Source of the DNA: Symsagittifera roscoffensis
Taxonomy: Eukaryota; Xenacoelomorpha; Acoela; Convolutidae
Assembly: GCF_963678635.1 (NCBI RefSeq)
Contig: NC_087064.1
Span: forward strand, 81,011,526-81,075,525
DNA: 64,000 bases
Direction: 5' to 3'
Of this stretch, positions 12,833 to 23,447 are shown in pieces. Both the position numbers and the translations under genes were made by a program. The notes below the pieces were generated by a model. That model was not told the DNA's origin. It saw only the letters and a list, made by a program, of their open reading frames with translations, and made no database searches. Numbering within the stretch: the stretch's first letter is position 1; every line of letters starts with the position of its first letter.

Positions 12833-13000
12833 CATTGAAAGTGAGGCGAAACTTTATCGTCGGGTGTGTTTAGTTTTTTCGATTGTTTGTTTTCGACGGA
12901 AAATCAGATACCACAAATAATCTTCGAAAGGCGTCGAGTGATATATCATATAAGAGACGCGATTCGAACCCTGTTAAAAAATTTCCAAGAAAACTCCGCG
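12833..13000 (+). repeat. Dispersed repeat copy upstream of RPF1
   Basis: This ~170-bp stretch matches 63,823-63,990 in direct orientation (shared CATTGAAAGTG, TCGGGTGT, AAAATCAGAT and GTCGAGTGATATATCATAT in the same order). Part of it also matches 63,177-63,245 in reverse orientation. It covers the region where the RPF1 promoter would lie, so it is either a mobile repeat supplying promoter sequence or a duplicated promoter. Confidence 0.55.
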
Positions 13001-13224
13001 GTTGAGACAAGCCAGGTTTTAAATTTCTCATTTTTGGTCTTACTCTGAAAGAATAAAGCAAGCAAGCAGGCTTCAATTACGCAACTGTTTACAACATTTT
13101 TACCTTTTTAATTACAAAATTACAAAAACTTACGAAGTCAGAAATGCGTATTCTTTTATCCAATCTACTCCGTTCCAACGAACATTAAAAAAATGACAAT
13201 TTGCAAAAAAAAACATATATAGGT

Positions 13225-13286
13225 TTATTTTGTGGTCGGCGCATACTGTGCTACTTGCTTAGCAATCAGTTTCACTTCTTTAGTTT
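13225..13286 (-). other. Possible truncated 3' end of a host coding exon
   Basis: Reading the minus strand from the LTR boundary gives an open frame ending KTKEVKLIAKQVAQYAPTTK-stop at 13,225, with an AATAAA hexamer (minus strand, 13,224-13,229) overlapping the stop. This looks like the last codons of a gene whose upstream part was cut by the LTR insertion at 13,287. No family is recognisable from 20 residues, and it may be chance. Confidence 0.2.
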
Positions 13287-13838
13287 TGTGCCAGTCGGTC
13301 ATATTTGGAAGTTTGACCTTGAGCAACGCAAAAGATTTGGGGTGAAATGGATTTTTTAAAAATTCGAATTGAATATGTCATGCTCAAGTTTCTCGCGACA
13401 ACTGAAAATATCAAAAAAATAAGATCAGTAGAATCGAACTACAATCGCGGGAAAGTAGTCAAAAATTGCTATTCGCAATTTCTGATACATAATTCGAACG
13501 AGAGTAGAGCTGTCTTAATCGAAACAGAAGGCAGAGGGATCGTGGGTAAAGAAGAGATATATAAGAAGTTGGACAGAGTGAACCTTCGGTGGAGAGGTGG
13601 ACAACCGAATTCTCCCAATGGTCCAGAACCAAAACTTGTCCCTTGAGTTAAAACTGACTTATTCAAAATTTCTTGAGTTAAACTTGATTACCCCATTTAT
13701 GCTAGAGTTACTTTTTAATTTAGTTACTCAACTCTAGAGGTCGTGCTGGTATGTAAGTTCCCAATTTAAATTTCTTGAGTGTGTTTCATATTGTTATGTT
13801 GAGTTAGGGAGAGTTTTTAGGTTGATCCATCAGGGCAA
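13287..13838 (+). repeat. Type-1 LTR of element 1 (5' copy, 3' end shortened)
   Basis: It begins TGTGCCAGTCGG, exactly the sequence that follows the polypurine tracts at 32,254 and 38,976. The first ~260 bp match those two partial 3' LTR copies; the rest matches 60,134-60,510 with good similarity, including a run of TTCTTGAGTT and GAGTTACT motifs. Similarity to the right-hand LTR piece stops near 13,838, whereas the full type-1 LTR should be about 890 bp, so about 330 bp are missing at the 3' end. Boundaries come from comparing copies by eye. Confidence 0.7.
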
Positions 13839-14623
13839 ACGGAAGAAGGTTGACGGAGTTTCTGTTAGGTCAAACCGGTATCTTTAAAATCCACTTTACG
13901 TTTTAGAAAATAGGTGTACACTTGGATAAGCGAATATTCACCGTTTTGAGGAAACGTTTTTAGTTGAGCAGAGCTTGGAAACAGGTTCTACGGTTTTCTC
14001 TCGAGAGTTTTAGTACCCATCGCGCTTAGGGTAATTTTCGGCTTGAGTGCGGGTCCAGATAGGGGGAGGTTGGAAGGAGGGTTGGTTAGGATAGAGGTTG
14101 GCCGCTGCAATTTGTAAAAAGGGGGGACACATTATAGTAACTATACAATCGATACAAACGATCCATCTTTAGACTCAAAACAAGAGAGGATATCTAAATT
14201 TATGACCAAATGGAGATAGGTAACCTGGTCGGATCGGGTGGGGGGGATCGGAAATAGACAGTTTTTGGAACCCGAAAGGAGAATACCCCATAAGATCATT
14301 AGTGAGGGGGGAGGAAAACGCGTGACAACCAGACATTTTTTTTTTAAAACAAAAAGACGACATTGGTCGCCTTTGAATTTTGGGTGTACTTGTCTTTCTG
14401 TTTTTATCATTTTTCTCAGCTAGATTTTTTTACGTTTTCGGATCTAATTTTATTGGGTTTTAACGAATTGGAGATCAGAAGACACTTACTAACAAGTCGT
14501 GTTTCGACTTGCATTGATTAAGAAAGGGAAGGTAATTTCGGGGGGGTTAGTAGGTAAAACTTTTGATTAGTAGGATTGGGTTTTGGGTGGATTTTTAATA
14601 TCAAAGCTCAAGAGGTGGAACTA
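13839..14623 (+). other. Element 1 leader, non-coding
   Basis: No gene is seen. The stretch follows the shortened 5' LTR and precedes the minisatellite. It is G-rich in places (GGGGGG near 14,240 and 14,541). Short frames on both strands around 14,141-14,423 have no recognisable domain. I could not place a primer-binding site with confidence. Confidence 0.45.
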
Positions 14624-14777
14624 GGGACAGTGATCTAAGTGTCCCAACACCGAAAACAACAGATCCGACTGTACCATCACCGAGGAACAACATATCCGAC
14701 TGTCCCAACACTTGTAAGGGAGGTCTTGGGACAGTCCGAAGTGTCCCAACCCTTGTAAGAGGGTTCTTGGGTCCAGT
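14624..14777 (+). repeat. Degenerate minisatellite units, first block
   Basis: Three to four degraded copies of the GGGACAGT...AAGTGTCCCAACAC unit seen in full at 15,346-16,160. The block ends where a copy of the protease-RT linker begins, so the array is split by that fragment. Confidence 0.7.
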
Positions 14778-15345
14778 GAATACTCTTGACATACCAATAA
14801 CAATCCAGAGGGGGAAGAAAACTTTACGTGTGAAAAGTATGCTTTACCGGTGAAAACTCGATATGAAATGACTGAAAATGCAAAAGAAAATGAAGTACTT
14901 GAATGTCCCAATCATAGACGATGAGACGATTAAAGAACATAATCTTGAGACGATTAAAGAAAATAAAACACTCATCAGGTCTTGTAAAGTCACTTAAGTC
15001 AGATACAGATAATGGACTCTCGAGCTGTTCGAACTTCCCAGAAAGACCAACACTAGAGAAAATGGAAATGGATAAACCAGTTTTACCTGAAATAGAACAC
15101 GTAAGTGGTAAGGTAACGGATGAACAGCTCGAAGCCATCAAGGACGTACTAGAGCGGAACGCGGACGTTTTTTCGACACATAAGGCAGACATTGAATGCT
15201 GTAATTTTGTTGAGCATGAAATAGAGCTTGAAGAGTCTGCGGTGCCGCACAGGGAGGGGGCGAGGCGCATGACCCCACACAAATCGGATGCATGTAGGAA
15301 AGAAATAAAGACATTACTAGAGCATGATATGTTAGAACCACTGGT
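14778..15345 (+). pseudogene. Displaced pol fragment (protease-RT linker) inside minisatellite
   Basis: It corresponds closely to 19,812-20,342 of the same element: the frame carries KTRYEMTENAK, HSSGLVKSLKSDTD, GLSSCSNFPE, EIEHVSGKVTDEQLEAIKDV, KADIECCNFVEHEIELEE and VPHREGARRMTPHKSDACRK in the same order. It is an out-of-place copy of the region just upstream of the RT, lying 5' of gag. The frame then runs directly into minisatellite repeats, so any product would be a nonsense fusion. Differences from 19,812-20,342 (for example ERNADVFSTHKAD versus DQNEDVISKHKAD) show either independent origin from another family member or long divergence. Confidence 0.8.
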
Positions 15346-16160
15346 GCGAGAAGTCCTGGGACAGTGCGAAGTGTTCCAACACTTGAGGTCTTGGGACAGT
15401 GCGAAGTGTCCCAACACTGGTGCGAGGGATCTTGGGACGGTACGAAGTGTCCCAACACTTGAGCGCGAAGTCCCGGGACAGTGGGAAGCGTCCCAACACT
15501 TGAGCAGGAGGTCTTGGGATAGTGCGAAGTTTCCCAACACTTAAGCAGGAGGTCTTGGGACAGTGCGAAGTGTCCCAACACATAAACGAGAAGTCCTGGG
15601 ACAGTGCGAAGTGTCCCAACACTTCAGCAGGAGGTCTTGGGACAGTGCGAAGTGTCCCAACACTTGAGCAGGAGGTCTTGGGAGAGTGCGAAGTGTCCCA
15701 ACACTGGTGCGAGGGGTCCTGGGATAGTACGAAGTGTCCCAACACTTGAGCGGGATGTCCTGGGACGGTGCGAAGTGCCCCAACACTGTTGCGAGGTGTC
15801 TTGGGACAATACTAAGTGTCCCAACACTTGAGCAAGAGGTCCTGGGACAGTGTGAAGTGTCCCAACACTGGTGCGAGGGGTCTTGGGACAGTACGAAGTA
15901 TCCCAACACTTGAGCGAGAGGTCCTGGGACAGTACGAGGTATCCCAACACTTGAGCGAAGGGTCCTAGGAGGGTTAAGAAAAGTAGAAAAGTCCTGGGAG
16001 TAACGAAGTATCCCAACACTTGAGCGAAGTCTCCTAGGAGGGTTCAGAGAAGTCCTGTGACAGTCCCAACACTTGAGCAAAGGGTCCTAGGAGGGTTCAG
16101 AAGAATCCGGGGACAATAACGAAGTTTTCCAACGCTTGAACGAAGGGTCCTGAGGACTGA
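15346..16160 (+). repeat. 41-bp palindromic minisatellite, about 18 units
   Basis: About 15 well-kept units of ~41 bp (for example 15,601-15,641 and 15,642-15,682) are followed by three longer degraded units carrying CCTAGGAGGGTT. Each good unit contains the perfect inverted repeat TTGGGACA, 8 nt, TGTCCCAA (for example 15,637-15,660) and an overlapping one, AAGTGT, CCCA, ACACTT. The spacer part alternates between two forms, TTGAGCAGGAGG and GGTGCGAGGGG. The repeats keep frames open on both strands, which explains long but meaningless open frames here. Confidence 0.9.
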
Positions 16161-16306
16161 AATTGATTTAGATTCAAAGCTGATATAGACTAATTCGACT
16201 GATTTTAGCTTTTAAAACACAAAATATATATATTTTTTACATATATAAAATTGCAATCGGATTTTACAACAGGGACTTGTAAATATTATAATTGTAAAAA
16301 AAAAAA
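16161..16306 (+). promoter_or_regulatory. AT-rich spacer before gag with TATA-like sequence
   Basis: The stretch contains TATATATATTTTTTACATATATAAAATTG (two parts, about 16,226-16,255), followed by an A run right before the first gag ATG at 16,307. It could act as a promoter for the gag frame in place of the distant, damaged LTR. No conservation with element 2 is seen, so this is weak. Confidence 0.25.
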
Positions 16307-18400
16307 ATGTATTTAAAAATCATAAAACGGAGTAGGGTATCGATAACCGAAAGAAAGACAACAGGACCAAAACAAAATCAAACCTCGTCGCAACGGAAAA
16401 GAACACTATCAAACCCGAAAGTAATGAAAATGAACATTTCAGTAAACATGGTCAATACAAGAAGCATAAAGGAGCATAGGGCTAAGGCGAAAGCAGTGGA
16501 AGAACCAACTGTACCCGCTACAGAAACCGATCTTGAGAAACCAGATCAGAGTATTGACGGGGTGGAAAGAAATACGACGGAATCAACACCAATGACGAAT
16601 GCAGAAGAACAAGAAAAGAGGACGATAGAGTTCTCACCAATTGACATTGCAGAAGACACAACAAGCAACACGCCGGAAACGATAAAAGACGATTCTCAAA
16701 CAAAAAGAACGTCGTTCACAGAGAGGATTGCAGTGATGGTCGGAATGAAACCAGGAGAGAAAGAAGAGGCGATACCAACGACAGATAAAAGCAAAACATT
16801 TGGAACAGTTTCCGCTAAACAACAGAGGCCAAACAAGACGAAGAGCAGGTCACACATGGAGCAGCGGCTAACCAAGAAAAAAACAATTTCGCTTGAGCTG
16901 GGCGACTTGATGGCAAAGTTGGAGCAGATTGACAAGAAACTGAAGTACAGCGAGGAGGATCGCCACGAGCTAAAAAGGAAAATATTATACATCAAGAATG
17001 AGAACCTAGACAACTGCTTGAACCTGGCAAGGGCGACGGAAGAAAAGTTAAAGCAGATGTCGGACAAGGTAGAGGCTACCGACAAAGAGCGGGAGAAACA
17101 TATCAAAAGGGATATGCAAGAAATGAAGCAACGGTACGACACCGTGAGTGACAAGTTGTGGAATCTAGAGACCAGAATGGACACAATGAGCAAAGACCAA
17201 GCTGAAAGTTCTTGTGCCATACAGTCCAAACTGGATGCTCTCTTGAGAAACTCTATAGTACAGGACAAACTGGTAGCAGACAGACCACAAGGCACCAGAG
17301 TCGACTTTATAGAACCGCAACGGAATAAACGGGAGTCTACACCGTTACCCCGGATTGCAACTAGCACAGGGGCAGGAGAGTCCAAGATCATTATGAAGGG
17401 TGGAACCTCAAACTCGACAAATGCGCCAGGGGACTCCAGCACACACGCTAATGTAGCACCTGACGCCATGACATGGGCGAGCACCTGGGAAAAAGATGAA
17501 CAAGACACTTGAAGCGTTCGCAACAAGGAACACAGAATCAAGTGACAGAAGTGGTAAATCCAGAAAGACCTTCAAGAAACCCAAAGAGTTCAAAGATGTT
17601 TCGGATGGCTGCATTGACACATGGGTAGAAGTCATGAGACTACATTTAGATTAAGACAACTTGAATGACGAAAGGTAGGCCTGCACAGCGATGTTGAGCA
17701 TTCTGAAGCGCACAGCGTTAAAATGCGTAGTAGCGAAAAAAGAGGAGGAGCGCGATACGGCGAACAAAATCTTCGAAATACTGTTGAACCGATTCGGATC
17801 AGGAATGAAGGGTCACCAAGCGATGATGAGATTTGAAAAAAGAAGACGGAGGGACGACGAGTCGATCGATCGGTTCCTGGATGATTTTGAGAGCGTGAGA
17901 AGAAGGAGCGATCCGGAAGAGTCGACAAACAGAAGAAATTTCAGCATCGCCTCAAAGTTTATCGACGGGATGAAGAGTGACGACTTGAGAACGATGTTGG
18001 CAACGTATAATAAACTATCAAAGGATAATGCACCAACCCCAGAGGAGACGAGACAAAATCTAGAGAGTACATGTTGATGAAAAATACTTGTTCTCAGAAG
18101 GCAGGAATATGCAAGGGGAAAGCCAACCACAAAGGTTGTCATGGTACAAACCTAGAAACGACATGGATAAAGGTCGGTCATGCGCAAATTGTGGATAAGC
18201 GGATCATCATGTTGCTGACTGCACGACGTACAAACAAGGCATGAAAAGCCTGGGATACGCGCCAGATGAAGAAGATTTGAGCCAAACGGAAGAACATGAA
18301 TTTCATAGTGGCTTAATCACCAAGATAGGCGCGAGGTGCTTCTTCTGTAATCAAGAGGGCCATTTCAAGATGGACTGTCCGTTGTTTTGGGAGGTGGTGA
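16307..18400 (+). pseudogene. Element 1 gag: coiled coil, capsid-like part, two CCHC knuckles
   Basis: The first frame (16,307-17,512, 401 aa) is rich in Lys, Glu and Thr and turns into a coiled coil from about residue 200 (LMAKLEQIDKKLKYSEEDR, then further heptads). A different frame (17,496-18,077) carries the capsid-like part GCIDTWVEVMRLHL, FGSGMKGHQAMMRFEKRR, DESIDRFLDDFE, with two in-frame stops near 17,655-17,680. A third frame holds nucleocapsid knuckle 1 (CANCG-stop-ADHHVADC, 18,181-18,222, broken by TAA) and knuckle 2 (CFFCNQEGHFKMDC, 18,337-18,378), both C-x2-C-x4-H-x4-C. Gag would form the particle and bind RNA. The capsid part aligns well with 44,740-45,120 of element 2. At least two frameshifts and three stops make it a pseudogene. 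Confidence 0.8.
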
Positions 18401-20330
18401 AAAATCAAAATCATCCCAAACACAAACTAGCACTGGCTGCGTTACAAAATACGAGGAATCGACAAGCCGAAGTTGACTTGAAGAATACGGAGGCAGCAAG
18501 TGGTGAACTATCAACAAAGACGGTGAAAACCGTAACGCAAGTCAAAGCTGCCACGGAGGCTGAGACCAGGAATTCATTGGAAATAAACTATGAGAAAGCA
18601 ACTGCAGAGGCGATCAACAAAGTGAAGCAAGACTTAGCGACAAAAGAAATCGAGCAACGGGTGAAGCAGGAGATAGAAAAGCAGAGATTGAACGAGACAC
18701 TCTGCGAGACAAGGCCAGTGTCAGAAACCGGAGAGAATGCAATGAACAGGGGTAATTGCAACACTCTAAAAATGGTGACGGGAAAAACATTTGGATTTGG
18801 CATAACGAACATTTGGGCGAGAATAATGTCAATAATCACAGTGGGCGGTCACGAAGTAACAAGAAACCTGAGTGACCCGAGCGACCAGACGATAATGCAC
18901 ATTGATGTGTGCGCAGATTACTTGAGTACGATAAGCCTGCAAACACCTCCCAGAGCCTTGAGGATACTACTCACAAGAGGTGGCAGCAAATCAGTTCGCA
19001 TAGACAACAAAAACACAGAAGCCTATGGTCCACACGAGGTAATGCTGAATATAGATGGAATAAACATCTACACGAAAACCATGATAACGCGTGATGAAGA
19101 TCTAGCCGGACAAATCTATGTGGGTAGAGAAGAAGTAAAAGTCAGATCGATTGGATAATCTGTTATGTTAGAAGAAGATAAAATGCATATCGGGTCAGAA
19201 GCAGATGTATCTGCCCAGATAATAGACATAAGCGGAAGGAAGACTCAACTGCGTGGGTTATTGGAAACAGGAGCGGTCTTGAGCGTCATACCAATCGAAA
19301 CATGGAAAAGAATGGGCATCGACGGAGATGACTTGATAAACTCGAGAATACGGCTGTCAGCTGCAAACAAAGGGGCGCTGCGGGTACTAGGTAGGACACC
19401 AATAATAGCCTTCAATCTGGGGGAACGTAACCTGTGGATGAGCTTTCTTGTGGTAGAAAATCTAGATGAGTCTGACCAATTCATTTTAGGCAGAGATTTC
19501 ATCAGAAATTTTGACGTAACAATTGATCTTAACAATGCGGTGTTCAGGATTCGGAACCCGGAATAGAAGTACGTAATTAAACCGGTAAATTTGATAATGG
19601 CGAAAGAAAATAAGGCTCCAGTATTATTGAGTAGGAGGGTAAGGCTGAAAGCAAATGAAGCGGTAATAGTAAGTTTGCGGATGAAAAATTGTTATGAACT
19701 AAGTGACAAAAAACAAGTTAAAATAGTCCCAAATCCGAATAGTCAAAGTGATTCTAATTTAGGAAGATCGTATTCGATAACCAAGAGCGGCCTCTGCGTC
19801 AGTGTCTTGTTGAATACTCTTGATATTACAATCCTAATCCAGAGGGGAAGGAAACTGGTATATGCTCTACCTGTGAAAACTCGATATGAAATGACTGAAA
19901 ATGCAAAAAAAAATAGAGTTCTTGATTGCCCGAATCATAGGGATAAGAATTGTATCTTGAGAAGATTGAAGAAAATAAAACATTCATCAGGTCTCGTGAA
20001 GTCGCTTAAGTCAGAGACAGACGATGGACTTTCGAGCTGTTCGAACTTTCCGGAAATACCCACACTAGAAGAATTGGAAATTGATAAACCGACACTACGG
20101 GAGATAGAGCACTTGAGGGGTAAGGTGACGGACGAACAGCTCGAAGCCATCAAGGATGTACTAGATCAGAACGAGGATGTTATTTCGAAACATAAAGCAG
20201 ACATTGGATGTTGTAACTTCGTTGAACATGAAATTGAGCTTGAGGAGTCCGCTGTACCACACAGGGAGGGGGCGAGGCGTATGACCCCGAACAAATCGGA
20301 TGCTTGTAGAAAAGAAACCCTTGCTAGAGT
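18401..20330 (+). pseudogene. Element 1 spacer, retropepsin and protease-RT linker
   Basis: After the knuckles comes a Lys/Glu-rich stretch (18,480-18,720) that element 2 lacks. A conserved block (EAYGPHEVMLNIDGINIYTK, then IYVGREEVKVRSIG-stop) leads to the aspartic protease at 19,165-19,566. The flap and strand signatures GRTPIIAFNLG, WMSFLVVENLDESDQFILGR and DFIRNFDVTID are clear, but the active-site D-T-G is E-T-G (GAA at 19,264-19,266). A stop at 19,564 separates it from the linker frame 19,591-20,334 (RRVRLKANEAVIVSLRMKN, LLNTLDITILIQRGRKL, DGLSSCSNFPEIPT). Retropepsin needs this Asp for proton transfer, so this copy would be dead. A frameshift near 20,320 breaks continuity into the RT. 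Confidence 0.8.
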
Positions 20331-20803
20331 ATGATAGGATAGAACCATCCAAATCACCGTGGGCTTGTGGAGTAGTGATGGCTAAGAAGAAAAGAGACCA
20401 ACAAAGGTTTTGTTGTGACTTTCGGTATCTGAACTCCGTCACGGTGAAGGATGCCTATCCCATACCTAGGAATGATGAGAGCCTCTCAAAATTAGGGGAT
20501 GCAAAATTTTTCACAACCCTTGGCTCAGGGTCGGCTTTTTGGCAGGTACCACTGATGAAGCAGGACAGGGACAAGACAGGGTTTGCTTGCGAGCTGGGGC
20601 TGTTTCAATGGAAGAAGATGCCCTTCGGCCTTTGCAATGCCACGGCTACGTTTCAACGATTGATGGCACATGCATTGACAAGTGTAACGAAGAAATATGG
20701 CAACCCTGTGATAAGCTACGTGGATGACGTGGTAATAGCGACACCTACTCTAGAGGACCACATCGAGCGACTAGAGACAAATATCAAAATGCCGATAGCT
20801 TGA
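20331..20803 (+). pseudogene. Element 1 reverse transcriptase, truncated by deletion
   Basis: The RT fingers and palm are readable: EPSKSPWACGVVMAKKK, FCCDFRYLNSVTVKDAYPIP, GLFQWKKMPFGLCNATATFQ, and catalytic YVDDVV at 20,717-20,731. Motif A, L-D-L-x-S in element 2, is L-G-S-G-S here, with GGC (Gly, 20,522-20,524) for the catalytic Asp. After DHIERLE (about 20,775) the sequence jumps to DKYQNADSLSKKTEF, the far end of RNase H. Compared with 47,237-47,888 in element 2, about 650 bp coding for the RT thumb, connection and nearly all of RNase H are missing. The copy therefore lacks polymerase and RNase H activity. Confidence 0.85.
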
Positions 20804-21860
20804 GTAAAAAGACGGAATTCTACGATAGACAGGAGCAAAGGGAGGCGGACAGGCCAGAAATCAAAGATGGGGATAACAATGGAAGTAGAAACCAGGGATA
20901 ACAATGGAAGTAATGCTCAAGTCGAAAATAGTGAGGGAAACACTAAAGGCAAAAGGCTACGATCTCAATGAAGTAGAGACAGGAAGGGTGAAGATAGGTG
21001 AGGACTTGAAGGAATTACTCGAGAAGCTAGCAGACGATAAACCCGTAGTCCGGAGCAATAAAAAAGACGAACCAGAGGTCACAATACTGAGAAGAAGAGA
21101 AGCAGCTCGTGGCGACGACTCGTTGAAAAAAAAACAACCCGAGGACAAGGAAATTGTGCAGACATTGGTTGAGAAAATCCGAGAAGAGATACTGAGGCGG
21201 ACTACGCTTCGAAAGAAGAAAGTGTCATTCAGGGAGGAGACCGAACACCTTGGACCTGGTCAAGAGTCCGGAGAGTGCCGACATCAGAAGAACACGCTGA
21301 AGAAGAGAAATTTTCCGGGGAGTACGATGAATGGGATGAAGACTCAGAGAAGAGTGGCGATGACCAAGATAGTCTTTGCATGATATTGGCAGAAGAGAAA
21401 ATGAGGCACCGCGACAGGGAACTACAAACTGACCCTTCTTCAGGAACGTACAATCTAGATCAACAGGAGGTGTACGGAGGAGAAGAGCTTGAGAAAATTG
21501 CAATATCAAGGAAACCGTTCAGGGAGCTATCGTGCAATTCAAATGTCAGAACAAACCTGGTGCCAGATGATGACAGGGAGGTCTTGAGAAGGATAGTTTA
21601 CGTCAAGCTAAGAGACGATATCCATAGTCCTGGAGAACTGAATGGTCAGATGATGGCATTGAAGGAACACGTCAAAGCGAGATATAGACTGTCGGATCTG
21701 ATACGAGCCGAGAAGAATGACAAGATGACAAGCAACCCCTCCAAATGGATCCCAACTGGTGTCAAAGATAAAGGGGACCTGGAGGAAGATAGTTACAAGA
21801 TCTTGAGCCAGTTCCACAAAGAGAGAATTGATTTACTCTACCACACAGCTGATGGTGTGG
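20804..21860 (+). pseudogene. Element 1 extended RNaseH-integrase linker
   Basis: About 350 codons of charged sequence lie between the RNase H end and the integrase. Frame 20,904-21,383 reads SKIVRETLKAKGYDLNEVE, DLKELLEKLADDKPVV and KKKVSFREETEHLGPG; frame 21,275-21,994 continues with an acidic Glu/Asp stretch, then a better-kept block (VRTNLVPDDDREVLRRIVYV, DDIHSPGELNGQMMALKEHV, KARYRLSDLIRAEKND, KGDLEEDSYKILSQFHKER). The same later block occurs in element 2 (49,080-49,330). Gypsy elements usually have a much shorter connection here. I do not recognise a domain; the conserved half may be an N-terminal extension of integrase. Confidence 0.6.
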
Positions 21861-22995
21861 TAGCCTGTAGAAGAAAAATTGAAGAGAAGATATTGCACAA
21901 ACATCATCTCATCATACTACCACAGCTATACCAGACGGAAGTGTTGTTCAGATCGCACGACCAGATGGGACATCAGGGGATAGACAAGGTATAACAAAGA
22001 ATACTACACAGATTTGATTGGCCAGGGTTGAGAAAGGCTTGCGAAAGGTGGGTAAACGCATGTCTGTCGTGTTTACAAGTGAAAGACCCTAGAAAAATGA
22101 AGTTCCCACTCAAGTCCGCAGAGAGCTCGGAATTTAACGAAGTCGTGCACATAGCCCATCAGAAGATCTTCATGACTGACTCGGGATACAATCAAATACT
22201 GGTTATAATAGATCACTTTACGAAGTTGGCGGAAGCGGTGCCATGTCAGACAGCCTCAGCGGAAGAGACTTGTGACTATTTGATAACGCATTGGATATCA
22301 CGATATTGTTGTCCGATGACATTCCAATCGGATAATGGGAAAGCTTTCGTGGGGGACTTGACAAAAGAGTTGACGAGGAGATCGCACATTGCTCAAACAC
22401 ATTCACCAACTTACCATCCTCCGACCAACGGATTAGTGGAGAGGCAGAACAGAACGCTGGTGAATATGCTCAGGGTGTATTATTCAAGATACATAATAGA
22501 CTGAGATAAATATCTGCCGCAAGTGGTAGGCGCGTACAACAGCACGCAACACTCAACAACAGGGATCAACCCTTTGATGAATTTAACTGACAGGAAAGAG
22601 CAATGCCCCTGACATTCTTCTATCCAGAATACGAAGGGAAAAAAAGACGTCGCCTCAGGCGTATGTCAAGGAAGCTGTCAAGAGACAACAGGAATTGAAC
22701 GAGCTCTGCAGAAGGAACACGGCGCAAGCACAGATGAGGCAGCGGAAAAAGTATGATGGAAAAAACTTCAGGCGAAACCGTATGCAGTGGGACAATATGT
22801 CTGGGTGTTCCAGAACAACATACCTCCAAAGGGCACGAAAAATTTGCTAAAGAGATGGAGAGGACCGTTTATGATAACGGAGGTACACCAGCAGGGTCTG
22901 TTCTATCGCTTTAGTACAGGGCGTGCAGCGCACTATGAAAATCTGAAACCTAATGTGTCATCTCCGGAGGACTGGTGTGTACCACAGAAAATGGA
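21861..22995 (+). pseudogene. Element 1 integrase with GPY/F-like C-terminal module
   Basis: The zinc-binding region keeps H-x4-H (HDQMGH) and C-x2-C (CLSC), but a stop at about 21,991 interrupts it. The catalytic core (22,028-22,504) has the second Asp in QSDNGKAF (GAT 22,331-22,333) and Glu in NGLVERQNR (GAG 22,439-22,441), 35 residues apart as expected for D,D(35)E. The first Asp is Ala (GCC, 22,154-22,156) where element 2 has Asp. A stop at 22,501 and frameshifts near 22,590 and 22,660 break the rest. The tail (22,787-23,014) has VWVFQN, LLKRWRGPFMITEVHQQG and HYENLKP, the GPY/F-type module of chromovirus and metavirus integrases. Integrase joins cDNA to host DNA; this copy could not. Confidence 0.85.
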
Positions 22996-23447
22996 AGAAT
23001 CGAGTATCTACTAGTAGAAACGGCAATCGCAAGCGGACAGGCATGAGATACAACAGGTATGGTGATGACTTCTTGATTGATAAGATACAACCCGAGGAGA
23101 TAGGCGAGGAGTTAGTGAATGTGGGCGAGCTGGTAGCCGATGAAGAGTGGCAAATCATCAACGACGGCGAGCACTCCTTGCAGGAGGATCACTCAGTACC
23201 AGAGCGAGAAAAAGACCAGGAGCAGAGTGAGATAGAAAGGAGGGAAAATACAAACCTGAGGATACTGGAATGGATGTATAACCTCAAAAATAAAGGAGAA
23301 GAAATGCAAAGTATCCAGCAGGTCGATGTGTCAGCAGATAAACATGTGAAGACAAAAGATCAGCTTTTTGGTCGGACTTCCACCAACCGGCCATTGGACA
23401 TGCCACCGGAATTTTTGACCCAGCATCATCGACGAGGACGTCGATAA
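22996..23447 (+). pseudogene. Element 1 acidic pol tail
   Basis: The frame continues past the GPY/F module with RYNRYGDDFLIDKIQPEEIG, an acidic part, and NTNLRILEWMYNLKNK. Element 2 has the same order (KKYNPYGEDFVINRIV, then LTNLRVLEWLHD). No known domain is seen. It ends in both elements shortly before or at the motif IFLSGEWG-stop, so it looks like the natural C-terminus of Pol. Confidence 0.6.

Noticed and set aside
12940-12985. GGTTCGAATC-like T-arm on the minus strand
   Set aside because: No acceptor, D or anticodon arm fits around it; the related repeat at 63,940 has lost the motif.
14824-16080. Long open frames on both strands (up to 238 codons) across the minisatellite
   Set aside because: They consist of translated 41-bp repeats (TSHCPRTS, CWDTS and similar) and a reverse reading of the pol fragment; the unit happens to lack stops in several frames.
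15346-16160. CRISPR-like appearance of regularly repeated palindromic units
   Set aside because: There are no unique spacers, units abut directly, the surroundings are eukaryotic, and no cas genes are present.
16696-17541. 281-codon minus-strand frame over gag
   Set aside because: Antisense shadow of the coiled-coil gag frame; Ser/Leu/Phe-rich composition is what reversing Lys/Glu-rich codons gives.
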